From Hoplostethus atlanticus (Eukaryota > Chordata > Actinopteri > Trachichthyiformes > Trachichthyidae), in contig JAXDDX010000041.1 of the NCBI GenBank assembly GCA_034670405.1, positions 1,557,001 through 1,621,000 on the forward strand: 64,000 nucleotides of DNA, read 5' to 3'. Position 1 is the stretch's first letter; every line of letters starts with the position of its first letter. Below, in pieces: positions 36,001 through 43,180 of this stretch. A program made the translations under genes and the position numbers. The notes beneath the pieces were generated by a model that searched no databases, was not told the DNA's origin, and was given only the letters and a program-made list of their open reading frames with translations.

Positions 36001-38078
36001 GACTTTAGCATGGACTAATCGTACTCAGGGGGGGACGTTTCCTCAAAACCCTGTAATGAGAAGTGAAATATATGTAGATATTGGCAAATCTCTATAATTG
36101 CTTTATTCTGAAAAGGGCCTGAGACTTAATTCCCATAGTGGATCTACAGTATGCCATAAAATATCAAAATTAATTTCATGGGAAAAAGAAAAAATACATC
36201 ATCGCATCCCTTCTATTGTGAAAGCTGCAACCTCTGCCTCAGCCCCCTCAACCTCCGCCTCCTCCCTCTCTCTCCGTCTCTCGGTGTCGGATAGTAAAAG
36301 GTCCACCCACTGTCAAACCGCTTCAGGGTTTGCGGCGTCACAGATGAGAAAGCTCTCGCCGGTGTTGTGTTAGAAGGTGTCTCCTCCTGAGAGGGGAGAT
36401 CTTCAACGCAGCGTGGCTGTTCGTATAAATATAGACGTGATGCGAAAGCACCGAGGCACGCGGAGCATTCATCTCATCTGTTGAACGAGACTTTTTTTTT
36501 TTCAAGCACTTTCCCCGCTTTGTTTCTTCGTTTGAACCGTGACTTTTTTTTCTCACTCTCTCGCATTCTTTGCAATTTGATGTGGAGGCAAAGGTTGCAG
36601 TGCTAAATGCCTCCGCAGGAACAGTGATCTATGTGGGCCGTCGCCGCTAATGCAGCTTAATGAACTGCTTTTAGATATCACGCTGCTGGAAAAATGTACC
36701 ATTTTATTAAATGGATGTTAGCGCCAACATCTCGTAGAGCGGTCATCATTAACTCAAGAAGCATGACTCTCATTAGTTGTAGGAGCAAGTTGGATTCGCT
36801 GTATCGTGTCATCAAATATTACTTTGCTTCATGACTTTATTAAGAGTCAGATCAAATTTCCACACATCGAAAGCGACTTATCAGCACAGCTTCATGCTAC
36901 ATTTCATGTGCTGCGGTAAAATCAGTGCCTTCCTCCCATTACCGAGCGCACCTAAACCAGTAGACCCCGCACTGTGCCATATTCACTTTCTTCCAACTTG
37001 CGTTTTGGCTGCATGTGATGATCATGAGGGATACTCTCCTCCCCAGCAGCTTCCCCTCAAAGAACCATCACAGCCACAATGCTAATGATGGCTAATGTGT
37101 GTTATTGATTTACATCTCTTTTCGCCGCTTGGCTAGCTTTAGTGTCCTGATGGAAAATCGGATAAATATGCACATCATTTTTTTTTTTTAAAAGCGGCTG
37201 ATGTTCGCCTCTCATTTGGTTAGCTGTTTACGAGCCACAACGTGTTAAGCCGTTCTGAGCTATGAATTAACACACAACATGGGCGCGCGCAGTGAATGGC
37301 AGCGGCATAAAAACAGACTGAGCGTCGTAACCACATCCAACTGTGCCATTATGATGTGATGCTGCCCAGCTAAGCGTTTTGTTGTTGTTAATTTCATTGT
37401 TTACAAAGCACTTTTCTTTCTTTCTCTCTTTCTTTCTCCCTACAACTGATGTTCTCATCACTGGGAAATGATGAGATATATCTATCTATGTATCTATCTA
37501 TCTATCTATGTATCTATCTATCTATCTATCTATCTATCCATCTCATTGTCTTCTCTCTCTCCTCTCTCGCAGTCATCGTGGTCCTCTTCATCACTCTGCG
37601 GCGGAGCAAGAAAGAGCCCCTCATCATCTCCGAGGAGGACATCCGCGAGAACGTGGTCACCTACGACGACGAGGGCGGGGGCGAGGAGGACACCGAGGCC
37701 TTCGACATCATCGCCCTGCGGAACCCCGCCGCCGCCGAGGCGCTCAAGTTCCGGCGGGACGTCCGCCCGGAGGCGAGGCAACACTGCAGGCCGCCCCAAG
37801 GCCACCGGAGCCCCACGGTGGAGCTGGACGTGGTGGACGTGCATGAGTTCATCGAACAGAGACTGGTGGAGGCCGACATGGACACCAGCGTGCCACCCTA
37901 CGACTCCCTCCAGACCTACGCCTACGAGGGCCAGGGCTCGCCCACAGGATCCATCAGTTCTTTAGACTCCCCCGGTACGCACTCGGAGCAGGATTACAAC
38001 TACCTGGACGACTGGGGGCCCGAGTTCCAGAAATTGGCAGAACTCTACGGGGAGGCAGATTCAGATGTGACGACCTAG
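4394..38078 (+). CDS. cdh18: Cadherin-18-like type II classical cadherin gene, 3' part (8 exons to stop)
   Basis: Eight exons join in frame: 4394-4561, 7429-7616, 8415-8668, 11771-11907, 17270-17391, 19091-19208, 29932-30174 and 37573-38078. Their lengths (168, 188, 254, 137, 122, 118, 243, 506) follow the usual type II cadherin exon pattern. They encode about 578 residues: the end of EC2, EC3 to EC5, one membrane span and the whole cytoplasmic tail. Cadherin calcium-site linkers (DVNDNPP, DVDEPP) and LDRE/MDRE motifs are present. Stretches such as [19 protein letters not shown] and DREAREHY match cadherin-18 from memory better than CDH7, 8, 11, 12, 20 or 24. By family knowledge the protein is a calcium-dependent, mainly neural, cell-cell adhesion receptor at the plasma membrane that binds p120- and beta-catenin. 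About 210 N-terminal residues must be encoded left of the window. The paralogue could be confirmed only by a tree. Confidence 0.88.
4624..5245 (+). mobile_element. Foldback MITE, family 2, copy 1
   Basis: The left end CAGTGGCGCCATTATGGAGG (from about 4627) and the reverse complement of the right end (CCTCTGGCGGCCATAATGGA, ending about 5242) form terminal inverted repeats of about 25 bp. The interior is rich in GTTAGCTAG words. A homologous, inverted copy lies at 59225-60710. No transposase is present, so it is non-autonomous. It starts 62 bp after a cdh18 splice donor. Confidence 0.7.
5868..6050 (+). mobile_element. Interspersed repeat (CAAGATTCAAGAAGTTTATT type)
   Basis: AAGATTCAAGATTCAAGAAG, TTTATTTGTCACATACACAC and GTGCAGTGAAATG form a signature seen repeatedly in fish DNA. 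The 3' end has a duplicated unit around ACACAATATTTACA with AGTAAGAGC. Confidence 0.5.
7429..7616 (+). CDS. cdh18: cdh18 exon: N-terminal half of EC3
   Basis: The acceptor CACAG ends at 7428 and the donor GTGAGT starts at 7617. The exon begins with two bases of a split Lys codon and ends in phase 0. It encodes [20 protein letters not shown], then [17 protein letters not shown], then a segment ending [18 protein letters not shown] and VGKIKAND are close to cadherin-18 EC3. The AND-D motif corresponds to the calcium-binding DxD of the repeat. The frame is open throughout and the length of 188 is standard for this exon in type II cadherins. Confidence 0.95.
7617..8414 (+). other. cdh18: cdh18 intron
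   Basis: It holds the hairpin at 7699-7765. The rest is unremarkable and AT-rich. Confidence 0.9.
7699..7765. other. Near-perfect intronic hairpin
   Basis: The left arm 7699-7722 (CAGCAAATGACTGATGCTAG, ATAC) pairs with 7741-7765 over all 24 bases, with one bulged A. The loop is 18 nt (7723-7740). It lies 82 bp after a cdh18 donor. It could be a small foldback transposon remnant or a microRNA-like precursor. The sequence alone does not decide. Confidence 0.85.
8415..8668 (+). CDS. cdh18: cdh18 exon: end of EC3 and start of EC4
   Basis: The acceptor CAACAG ends at 8414 and the donor GTAAGA starts at 8669. The exon starts in phase 0 with [16 protein letters not shown] and contains [20 protein letters not shown]. 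It passes the calcium linker [10 protein letters not shown] and enters EC4 with [20 protein letters not shown] followed by RDPDS. The final AG forms a split Arg codon with the next exon. DEPP instead of NDNPP at the EC3/EC4 linker is usual for type II cadherins. The length of 254 is also standard. Confidence 0.95.
8733..9183 (+). mobile_element. Foldback MITE, family 1, copy 1 (right end truncated)
   Basis: It starts GGAGGCAGAGCTACTCTGGA, with ATAATCTCATTGGTTGAGAT and GGGGCGGAGCCAAA. It ends in the partial inverted copy GGTTCTTTGGCTCTGCCCAC. The interior matches the reverse complement of 49402-49888 (TGCAATACTAACTTAGCTAG region, CCTAGTGTTTTTGC). It lies 64 bp after a cdh18 splice donor. Confidence 0.75.
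11269..11443. mobile_element. hAT-like MITE (CAGTGGTTCTCAA ends)
   Basis: Terminal inverted repeats CAGTGGTTCTCAACTCTGGT and, at the right, GGAGTTGAGAACCACTG bound 175 bp without coding sequence. The ends are typical of hAT-derived fish MITEs. The 8-bp flanks TCCTAAAT and TTTTACAT match at five positions only, so the target duplication is decayed or absent. Confidence 0.75.
11771..11907 (+). CDS. cdh18: cdh18 exon: middle of EC4
   Basis: The acceptor AATAG ends at 11770 and the donor GTAGGT starts at 11908. After one base of the split Arg codon it encodes [20 protein letters not shown], then [15 protein letters not shown], then [14 protein letters not shown] is the conserved cadherin calcium-binding motif and HNIT is a potential N-glycosylation site. 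The last G begins a codon completed as Asp in the next exon. The polypyrimidine tract is weak (CGTATTTCCTTTATGAATAG), so this could be a less efficiently spliced exon. Confidence 0.93.
13484..13820 (-). mobile_element. Old SINE-like repeat
   Basis: A diverged tail (ACACTCTCATCCAAAGGGCT, about 13502) lies on the left and a minus-strand box B-like GTTCAAATCCTACCCG (about 13790) on the right. The spacing is longer than usual, so two fragments may be involved. Confidence 0.4.
14600..14720 (-). mobile_element. SINE-like fragment (CTTGAGCAAGG core)
   Basis: GCCTTGCTCAAGGGCACATT, in reverse orientation, resembles the core of the repeat at 20855-21066. The flanks are diverged. Confidence 0.4.
14716..15310. 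mobile_element. Unclassified element with 28-bp tandem repeats
   Basis: TAGTTATAGTTA-type words lie at both ends (about 14720 and 15290). Inside, a 28-bp unit starting ATAGACTTCAATGTATTTTG is repeated three times at 15121, 15149 and 15177. The right end CCGCGGGAAATGCATTTCTA is a motif seen at ends of fish DNA elements. Confidence 0.4.
15121..15197 (+). repeat. 28-bp tandem repeat, three units
   Basis: Unit ATAGACTTCAATGTATTTTG plus GACCCTCC starts at 15121, 15149 and 15177. The third unit is partial and lacks one T. Confidence 0.85.
15943..17169 (-). mobile_element. 5'-truncated L2-type LINE (reverse transcriptase end and 3' tail)
   Basis: On the minus strand an uninterrupted frame runs from about 17169 to 16305. 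It contains the RT active-site motif YADD (17151-17162), then [33 protein letters not shown]-like and [10 protein letters not shown] blocks typical of the C-terminal half of L2/CR1-group LINE ORF2. A 3' untranslated part with short tandem units follows (about 16145-16310). The end is a motif common in fish, CATTTAGCAGACGCTTTTAT, and an (ATTAC)n tail at 15943-15966. The lack of stops suggests a young insertion. It lies antisense in a cdh18 intron. A possible short target duplication (GTGTCC) flanks it. Confidence 0.9.
16145..16310 (-). repeat. Minisatellite-like units in the LINE 3' untranslated region
   Basis: Variants of AAGAGCTAAGACAAATAAGT recur about four times with spacing near 33 bp, between the LINE stop codon and its tail. 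Confidence 0.7.
17170..17192. repeat. Perfect 10-bp inverted repeat
   Basis: TTTCTAAGTG, spacer TCC, CACTTAGAAA. It lies at the 5' boundary of the antisense LINE and about 80 bp before a cdh18 acceptor. Confidence 0.85.
17270..17391 (+). CDS. cdh18: cdh18 exon: end of EC4 and start of EC5
   Basis: The acceptor GTCGCAG ends at 17269 and the donor GTGAGC starts at 17392. It encodes [20 protein letters not shown], then [28 protein letters not shown] is the EC4/EC5 calcium linker. [11 protein letters not shown] matches the VCEN-x-PGQ block at the start of EC5 and includes the first EC5 cysteine. Asn to Ser within the VCEN motif is a small departure from the family. The exon lies about 100 bp beyond the 5' end of an antisense LINE. 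Confidence 0.95.
17421..17478 (+). repeat. (CT)n-(CA)n compound microsatellite
   Basis: About 31 bp of CT followed by 27 bp of CA, starting 29 bp after a cdh18 donor. Confidence 0.97.
17629..17645 (+). repeat. G17 homopolymer
   Basis: A run of 17 G, a potential quadruplex or triplex site. Confidence 0.95.
19091..19208 (+). CDS. cdh18: cdh18 exon: EC5, first part
   Basis: The acceptor CTCCAG ends at 19090 and the donor GTAATT starts at 19209. The exon starts in phase 0 with [20 protein letters not shown] and continues [31 protein letters not shown] and NPNFT.KDNE are well-conserved EC5 blocks in type II cadherins. DFANG and [13 protein letters not shown] are close to cadherin-18. NFT is a potential N-glycosylation site. 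The final G is completed as Asp by the exon 10.7 kb downstream, the longest intron in the window. Confidence 0.95.
20095..20325 (-). mobile_element. SINE-like repeat, minus orientation
   Basis: GATGCTCAAGGGCACCTTGA lies on the left. A tRNA-like head lies on the right (minus-strand reading GGTTCCTTGGTTAGCACAGG and CCGGTTTGATACC). The order is that of the teleost SINEs at 20855 and 57940. Confidence 0.5.
20855..21066 (-). mobile_element. tRNA-derived SINE, minus orientation
   Basis: CACTCAAGGGCACCTCGGCT, then TTTCCCAACTGGATTT, then the minus-strand head TTGCAACTAAAAGGTCGCTT with box B-like GCTCAAATCC. This is the best-preserved copy of this SINE family in the window. Confidence 0.6.
21835..21990 (-). 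mobile_element. SINE-like fragment
   Basis: CACTGGAGCAGTTAAGTGCC followed by TTGCTCAAAGGCACAT matches the core of the SINE at 20855-21066. The head is not recognisable. Confidence 0.45.
22150..22262 (+). mobile_element. SINE-like repeat, copy 1 of a pair
   Basis: TAACTGTTACAGTGTGGTTA, a box B-like GTTTCAATCCC, then ACAACCTCGTCCTTGAGCAA. The same three blocks occur at 26512-26640 in the same order and orientation. Confidence 0.55.
23620..25212. mobile_element. Non-autonomous DNA transposon with TTAA flanks
   Basis: The left end is TTAAAGGTCCCATATTATGG and the reverse complement of the right end starts TTAAAGGGGGGGTATTGTAC. Both lie at TTAA. This is the layout of fish elements using TTAA targets (piggyBac-like). 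No transposase frame is visible in 1.6 kb. A second MITE is nested at 23929-24087. Confidence 0.6.
23929..24087. mobile_element. PIF/Harbinger-like MITE nested in the TTAA element
   Basis: Its 25-bp terminal inverted repeats match at 24 of 25 positions (TGGTGCATTCCATTGTACTC and TGGTGCATTCCAGTGTACTC, then GGAAA). They are flanked by a TTA at 23926-23928 and at 24088-24090. The 3-bp TTA duplication is typical of PIF/Harbinger. Confidence 0.8.
26512..26640 (+). mobile_element. SINE-like repeat, copy 2 of a pair
   Basis: It shares TAACTGTTACAGTGTGGTTA and CCCACAACCTCGTCCTTGAG with 22150-22262 but has lost about 30 bp between them. It ends with AGATAAGAGCATC, a diverged tail. Confidence 0.55.
29932..30174 (+). 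CDS. cdh18: cdh18 exon: end of EC5 and most of the transmembrane helix
   Basis: The acceptor ATTACAG ends at 29931 and the donor GTAAGT starts at 30175. It encodes [20 protein letters not shown], then the EC5 end with the cysteine cluster [13 protein letters not shown], then the juxtamembrane [14 protein letters not shown]. The hydrophobic span [10 protein letters not shown] follows and continues into the last exon. [12 protein letters not shown] is a hallmark of type II cadherins. At 243 nt it is nine bases shorter than the 252 usual in this family. The loss falls in the RRR-F--EVY loop, three residues before LPI. Codon use is GC-rich at third positions. Confidence 0.95.
30796..31070 (+). 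repeat. Inverted repeat pair, left arm
   Basis: About 270 bp that reappear in reverse complement at 35160-35432 with only scattered differences (roughly one in twenty). Shared landmarks are TCTATTTTCTACCGTGGTAG, GGATGAACCAAAGGATTGTA and GCATCCAGCAAAAAGTGAGA. It belongs to the left half of the hAT-like element. Confidence 0.85.
31104..31514. mobile_element. Internally deleted Tc1/mariner-like element
   Basis: It starts at a TA with CACTATATGGCCAAAAGTCA and ends GACTTTTGGCCATATATA. The interior (AGGTGTCCAATGGGGTTGAG, CCACAAAGTTGGAAG, AATGTCTTGGTATCCTG) is familiar reverse-oriented Tc1-type transposon sequence. At about 410 bp it is too short for a transposase. Confidence 0.75.
31575..33045 (+). 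mobile_element. Degraded L2-type LINE with internal loss, (ATT)n tail
   Basis: Plus-strand fragments occur in LINE order. An endonuclease piece [14 protein letters not shown] comes first (about 31595), followed by GGGVAVIYK. The RT pieces ANYRPIS and [16 protein letters not shown] with [11 protein letters not shown] follow (about 31770-31940). C-terminal blocks are [10 protein letters not shown] (about 32276) and LHWLP (about 32422). The 3' end GAAAAGTGCTTTTTAAT leads into an (ATT)n array (32992-33030). The endonuclease part runs almost directly into the RT part, so an internal segment is missing. Several frame changes show that it is dead. Its tail differs from the (ATTAC)n tail of the other LINE family here. 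It is inserted in a hAT-like element. Confidence 0.85.
32992..33030 (+). repeat. (ATT)n microsatellite at a LINE 3' end
   Basis: About 13 units of ATT directly after the LINE end motif AAGTGCTTTTTA. Such tails are created by L2-type retroposition. Confidence 0.95.
35160..35432 (-). repeat. Inverted repeat pair, right arm
   Basis: This is the reverse-complement partner of 30796-31070, with its centre about 4.1 kb away. Both arms can be read as a short open frame starting [11 protein letters not shown]. The frame is conserved only because the copies are young, and it matches no family I recognise. Confidence 0.85.
35438..35543. mobile_element. Short palindromic MITE-like element
   Basis: TAATGCTCCCTGGTGTAATA on the left and, reading the right end in reverse complement, TAATGCTCCCTTAATGGTTT. 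The ends pair over about 11 bp, then imperfectly. It sits directly beside the 35160-35432 repeat arm. Confidence 0.45.
37478..37543 (+). repeat. (ATCT)n microsatellite before the last cdh18 exon
   Basis: About 16 units of the tetranucleotide, with two TATG interruptions, end 29 bp before the terminal exon. They merge into its polypyrimidine tract. Confidence 0.97.
37573..38078 (+). CDS. cdh18: cdh18 terminal exon: end of the membrane span and catenin-binding tail
   Basis: The acceptor CTCGCAG ends at 37572 and the stop TAG is at 38076-38078. About 168 residues start with [20 protein letters not shown]. The p120-catenin juxtamembrane core [16 protein letters not shown] follows. The beta-catenin region comes next, with [50 protein letters not shown] and the end [21 protein letters not shown] and RNPAAAE are close to the cadherin-18 tail. 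The linker after RRDVRPE (about 20 residues, Pro/His/Arg-rich) is diverged. The exon is very GC-rich, with runs of GCC/CGC codons, unlike the AT-rich flanks. Other open frames here are shadows of this one. Confidence 0.97.
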
Positions 38079-38375
38079 TCTGTGATTTCCGCTCCTGTTA
38101 AAACCAAAATCTGTTTTTGTTTTTTTTCTCAAATTTACAGTAAACAGTATAAACAAACAGCGATGCTTTCAAACTGCTCCGGTTGTTCTAACTTCTGCCG
38201 TTGAACTGACTGAACTTTTTTTTTCCATTTTGTCGCTTTGGATCATGGGTCGTTCATCTGGAAGTATTAAATAAGACTTTGAGATTGAAAAACAACTATA
38301 AGGGGAAAAAGGAAAATGATATTTTCCTCGGTGTATATTTTTTATTGCTCAATAAAGTCCTGAAATCCATATGAG
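38079..38375 (+). other. cdh18: cdh18 3' UTR (minimal)
   Basis: This is the sequence from the stop codon to just past the AATAAA at 38351-38356. It is AT-rich with T runs. The true 3' end could be further right, since later AATAAA hexamers exist (about 39086 and 48704). Only this nearest signal is well placed. Confidence 0.6.
38351..38356 (+). promoter_or_regulatory. cdh18: Polyadenylation signal AATAAA
   Basis: A canonical AATAAA lies 272 bp after the cadherin stop codon. It is preceded by T-rich sequence and followed within 40 bp by TG-rich sequence (GAGTGGATATATGTGATAAAGTG is the region, read in parts). This is the expected layout of a cleavage site at about 38370-38380. Confidence 0.65.
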
Positions 38376-41104
38376 TGGATATATGTGATAAAGTGTACAC
38401 TTCTCTTCCTTTGAGAATGGATATACGCTATGCAGTTCGGAGTATCTCAGCATAGGGCGTTAGCCACGTTTTTCATGACTCAGTGCATAAAGTATGACAC
38501 TGAGCCTGAACTCCATCAAATGAGAGTCAAATGAGTGTTTTGTCTCATTTATTGCAAATGTGTATGACATTAAAGGGAATATATGACTTCACATATATTC
38601 CCCTCGGGAGATTCGACTACATTTTAACGCTACTCGCTTCAAGTATTCTATACGTGTGACCCATATAGTCCAGGGCGGTCCTGTCAATCTTGTGAATGTG
38701 AGCATCAAAGCCAGAAAGCGTAAAGCCCAGGCTCCAACCTGTGATCCTGTCAAGATGTACAGTCTTGAGCTCCTCCATAGATAATGAGAGCGGCTGATTT
38801 TCTGGACCAGAAAATTCACCCTTATCCACCCAAAAGTCCCCCGGGTCATTTTATAGTCAATGTTCCAATTTATTCAGTATAAGAGCACCTCCAGATTTAG
38901 CTCGAGGACATCAGAGGTTCTTACAGGGCGTTCACGCTGCAAGTCATGTGTTTTTCTGTTGTTTTGTTGTTTTTGGTGTCACCTTTCATAATGTTGCGTC
39001 GTTTTTGAGTTCACCGTCGACCCCAACGACGGACGCAACCTTCTCTAAGCGTCGTTTTTGAGATGTTTATTCCTGTTCTCTTCAGAATAAAAGTCGTAGA
39101 GAACGGCGAAGCTTTGAATGGCTTGGAATCAGCTTGTATCAAAATCACATCAGTAGGGAAACAAGGGGGTGTGGAAATCTGATTGGCTGTTGACCGTCCA
39201 TACATCGGGCTGAGGTTTCCCTGGTCGACCAGCTCTACAGGAAATGAATGGAGAGAGTTGTTCACAAACATTGATTCGGTGCTCTAACACAGTAGCAGTT
39301 TCAATTATGTCACGTTTCCCTTTGCACGTCTTTTTTGTGCGATGGTAAAGTCTTGCCTTGCCGTGCTGATTCATCTGTGAGAAGTGCCATTCTTGCCCAG
39401 AGCAGCTCAAAGTTATATCTGCATGACATTTAACATAAAATGACAGGAATTGCATCATCCCTCATGTTCCTTAGATGAGGAATTGTACTCATAGTTCATT
39501 TTGGGGGGGGGGGGAAATCATTGCCTCACATTCATCATTTCACATCCCTGAAATATAGAGGATCTTTGTAGTCTGTTAAAGCGGCGCCATGTTGCCAACC
39601 AAGGACTACAGTTACCAACTCAGCTAATTTTGTAGCGTTTTGTAAAAATGGCTGTCACAAATGATCTCATTTTGCAATGAAACCCTACTCACGTTAGAAC
39701 GACGACACACCGTAATCGTGGATGTGACGAAACTATCGAGGCCCTATACCACCAGGACTCGTGGAAACGGCGCCCGTTGTACTTGGGTATTTCAGGCGTG
39801 CTCGCCGGACCTCTGGGTCCCGGCTGCTTCAGAAACGCTGACGGGCGTCTGAGGGAAGAAGAAGGGGAGGATGATGAATGTTTTACAGACCCTCTGCTCC
39901 CACCTCCTGACATCACTACTCTCCCCCTCTCCATAACAATCCGTCTCTCGCTCTGTTGTCTCTCTAGTTCTCTCTCTTTGCTCGTTATCTCCTCCTGCCC
40001 ACAGTGTAACTCTGACTGTGTTTTTTTTTTTTCCTTTTCACAATTGGATTGAAACAAAGGAGACAAACAACAACAAACAACTGCAACGTCCAGATCACTC
40101 CGATGTCTCCCGAGGTGTTGAAATGTCTTGCCTCGGGCGGCGAGTATACGAGATGCTGAAACATGTGGAAGCTGGAAACGATGGAGACGGTTTTAGAAGA
40201 AGGAACCTAGTGATACTTGCTGTAGTATCAAGCTCTAAATGGTGTAGTGCTGCTGTAAAGTGCAGTTTTTCTACTTTGAATCAAACGTTTACATGGTCAT
40301 TTATCTATTGAGGGGCTTTGAAACCTGTTCCTCCAAAATATATGGGTCTCAAAGAGAAAATAAGCATTTATTTTTTCCTCATTCCTGAAAAAGTTGCAGA
40401 TATATTATTTATAATAATAATAATAAATCAGATTTAGAAAGTGCATTTATATTGTTTTTTACCTGGACAGATTGGAGAGAGTAAGATATATTTGTGTCCT
40501 TATTTTTGGTCAAATCCTTCCTCAAAAGTATGACATGACAACAGGCTCTTCTTGCTGGTAGTTCCAAGTCCACGCGCAGCATATCCAAGTCTGCCCCGGA
40601 GCAGGGAACCATTTGCCACCTCTAATTGATTTAGTTGCACAATTGGCTAATTTTACTGTGTGTAATTAAGAATCCCATTCCACCTGAAGGCAAATGAATT
40701 TGACCCCTGATGCGTAATGCGGTTTGTATAACATGACACCGCAGCGTCTCTCACGCCAGATGGATAGCGCGAGATCGACATAGCCTCCTCCAGCCGACGC
40801 GGCGCAACCCCGTACGCAGCGTGGGCGCCTCGCTCCACTCCCGAGCCTGGCAAATTGCGCGGAAGATAAATTCTCGTGCGGAATAAAGAGGGCTGATTTT
40901 TCATCCATGACTGGAAAAACTAATCTCGAGGCAATTAGTTACTTGTTAGGTAATTAAGCATACATGACACTCACTGAACAAGTTGCGGCTGAGAAATGAA
41001 CTCAAAAAGTTTAGTTAATTGAAGAACCTGGGCGGAAAAGTTTCCGGTGCCGAGAGTTTCGCTCACCGGAAAAAAGCGAGCTAATACGGTAAAGAAGACG
41101 CCGA

Positions 41105-41128
41105 AGAGAGAGAGAGAGAGAGAGAGAG
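41105..41128 (+). repeat. (GA)n microsatellite
   Basis: Twelve GA units. Confidence 0.95.
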
Positions 41129-41518
41129 TTTACATGGAATTAAATCATCGCTCCGCTGAATAAAGATTTCTGCCTTGTAGAGGCAACAATCTATCAAAGC
41201 GCTTCCCCATATGTTTCTACGATAAGGCAGGGGTCATATCTCACAGGCTCTGAGAGGATACGTGTCGGGGAGGAAAAAGGCGGCCGAGGTTTTTATCTTC
41301 CTTCAAAAGAAGCGGGGATGGATTACCGAACAAAACGGCGACTCGTAGCGGCGCGGCGCGATGCCTCTGCCGATGTTTAGCGTCTCATTCACCTTCAGCG
41401 CCCTCTCGTCTTCTGAGAGAGAGACCGTGCGTCAGTACAGTAGAGGCTGTTGACGGCGGATTGCATGTTGCACATTCAAGGGGGCGGAGTGCGCATTTGT
41501 CTGTCTGATTGTGTGTTG

Positions 41519-41521
<3 letters not shown>

Positions 41522-41549
<28 letters not shown>
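41522..41549 (+). repeat. (GT)n microsatellite
   Basis: Fourteen GT units after a degenerate TGTGTGTTGAGAG stretch. Confidence 0.95.
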
Positions 41550-41553
<4 letters not shown>

Positions 41554-43073
41554 GGAGGGGTTTCCCAGTGGGTTGTGCAAGCTACGGCCCCCGGGGCGTT
41601 TCGTGCTACTTGAGGTCAGAGACTTCTAAGAAGACTGAAGGCTTGAAGCGTCCACACGCAGCGTGATTTAATAAAAGAGGGCTTTGCATCTTATAAATGT
41701 TCATGACTCCAGAGTATCTGAAGGTGAATTGGAAAGAAAAGATCAAAGAGACTAAAAAAAAACTAAAAACCTTTCAAACATCATTAAAGTTGTTTCACCC
41801 AAACTTTGGGACGCTGCAACGGGGCTTTGTTTGCTGTTTGTGAAAGCACAGAGGAATATTCACCCGCGTGATGTTTGTGAAACAATGTATGCTTTTTGAA
41901 ATGAGATGAGTCTTATTTACACCCGTTGGATCTAATTGACACTTTATGGAGCGTTTATGTGCCTGCATTGCTCTCATGCATAAGAGAAATAAGTCTGGAG
42001 CTTTTTAGCGTACGCCTCTGTGGAAATCATCTGCAATGAAAAGAGAGAGAGAGACAGAGGGAGGATAAACAAGTGAGAATTTCAAATCAGGGGTTCAAAA
42101 CGCCACCGTCAGCGAGACAGATGACCTAGATAGCCTTGAAAACGTATTGGGGGGGAGGGAGGGGCAACAGGCTGCTGCTGACTGGCTTCCCTAGCGACTA
42201 TTGAAACGTGAATGAATTTGAGACTTCTTCATGTGCGGCTTCATGAGGTTTAAATTATTTTTAAAAAATCAATCAGGGGAATCCGCTGAAAAGAAAATCT
42301 CCATCTTAAAATGAATTGAATCTTGTTTTAGTTTCCTGGGAGGAAACGTATCCGCCCGGGGTGAGATAATTGCGCTTGTTTCAAGATTAATAAATACAAT
42401 TAATTTTAAATGGCAGAAGCTTTTTTTTTTTTGTACCTTTGAGAAAATTCTGGAAGTGGTTTGAATTGTGGTGTCTCTCACCGCTGGCAGGGGAAAACAA
42501 AAAACCTGAAGGATTCAACGCAGCATTAAATTGCGATGTCAGGATGGAGAATCTTTGCAGTGTGTTTACATCATTTTCCCGGAGACTTTTCCCTGATAGA
42601 GCGAGCCCAACACATAGCGCGAGTTTACCGCTTTGTGAAAGACGTCTGAAATATGAGAACTGGTAAACACAACAAATGATCACAGAGCAGATATTATGAA
42701 CATTAGCGGATTATCCGGGTGTGCAGGAGTCCTCGCCGTTCTCGCCGTTCACAAATCAGTGCAAAACAACGTACGTGCACGCACTGCGCGCGTGGCATCG
42801 GCGTCCCGCTGTGTCATTGCATTGTTGCCGGCGCTCAGCAGGTAGTCGCCGTGGTTTACCGCCATGTGCTGTGTGTTTAACTTGATAACCTTGGCTCCGT
42901 GTGGGCTTAGCGTAAGCCTGTTTGTAGGTGCAGTGTCAGTGAGTGCAGGACTAATGCAGCGAAGCGTGATGGGAGGTGCCCACTTGATAACCTCCATGGC
43001 ATGCCAGCCCTCACCCACACTACCATTCCTAAGAGTTTCATGTTAAAAATCTGTTTTTCTTATCAGCCCAAAT

Positions 43074-43180
43074 CAGTGGTTCTCAACCCAGTCCTCAAAT
43101 AACCCCCCTTGCCCTGCAGGTTTTAGCTCCAGCTCCACTCAGAATACAGGATTTCTCGGTGTTGAACTTCAGTTTTCAAA
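43074..43180 (+). mobile_element. Truncated hAT-like MITE of the 11269 family
   Basis: CAGTGGTTCTCAACCCAGTC followed by CCCTGCAGGTTTTAGCTCC is the left half of the same kind of MITE. No right inverted repeat is seen. Confidence 0.6.

Larger units (their letters stand above)
30175..37572 (+). other. cdh18: cdh18 intron, 7.4 kb
   Basis: It starts with a purine-rich tract (30240-30620). The transposon stack (30621-33275), (GA)n at about 33786-33822, the inverted repeat arm (35160-35432) and the (ATCT)n array (37478-37543) follow. From 33276 to 35159 there are only weak repeat-like words. From 35544 to 37477 nothing is recognised. Confidence 0.85.

Noticed and set aside
37468-37965. Arg/Ser-rich open frames overlapping the last cadherin exon
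   Set aside because: They are GC-driven shadows of the true cadherin frame plus the tetranucleotide repeat.
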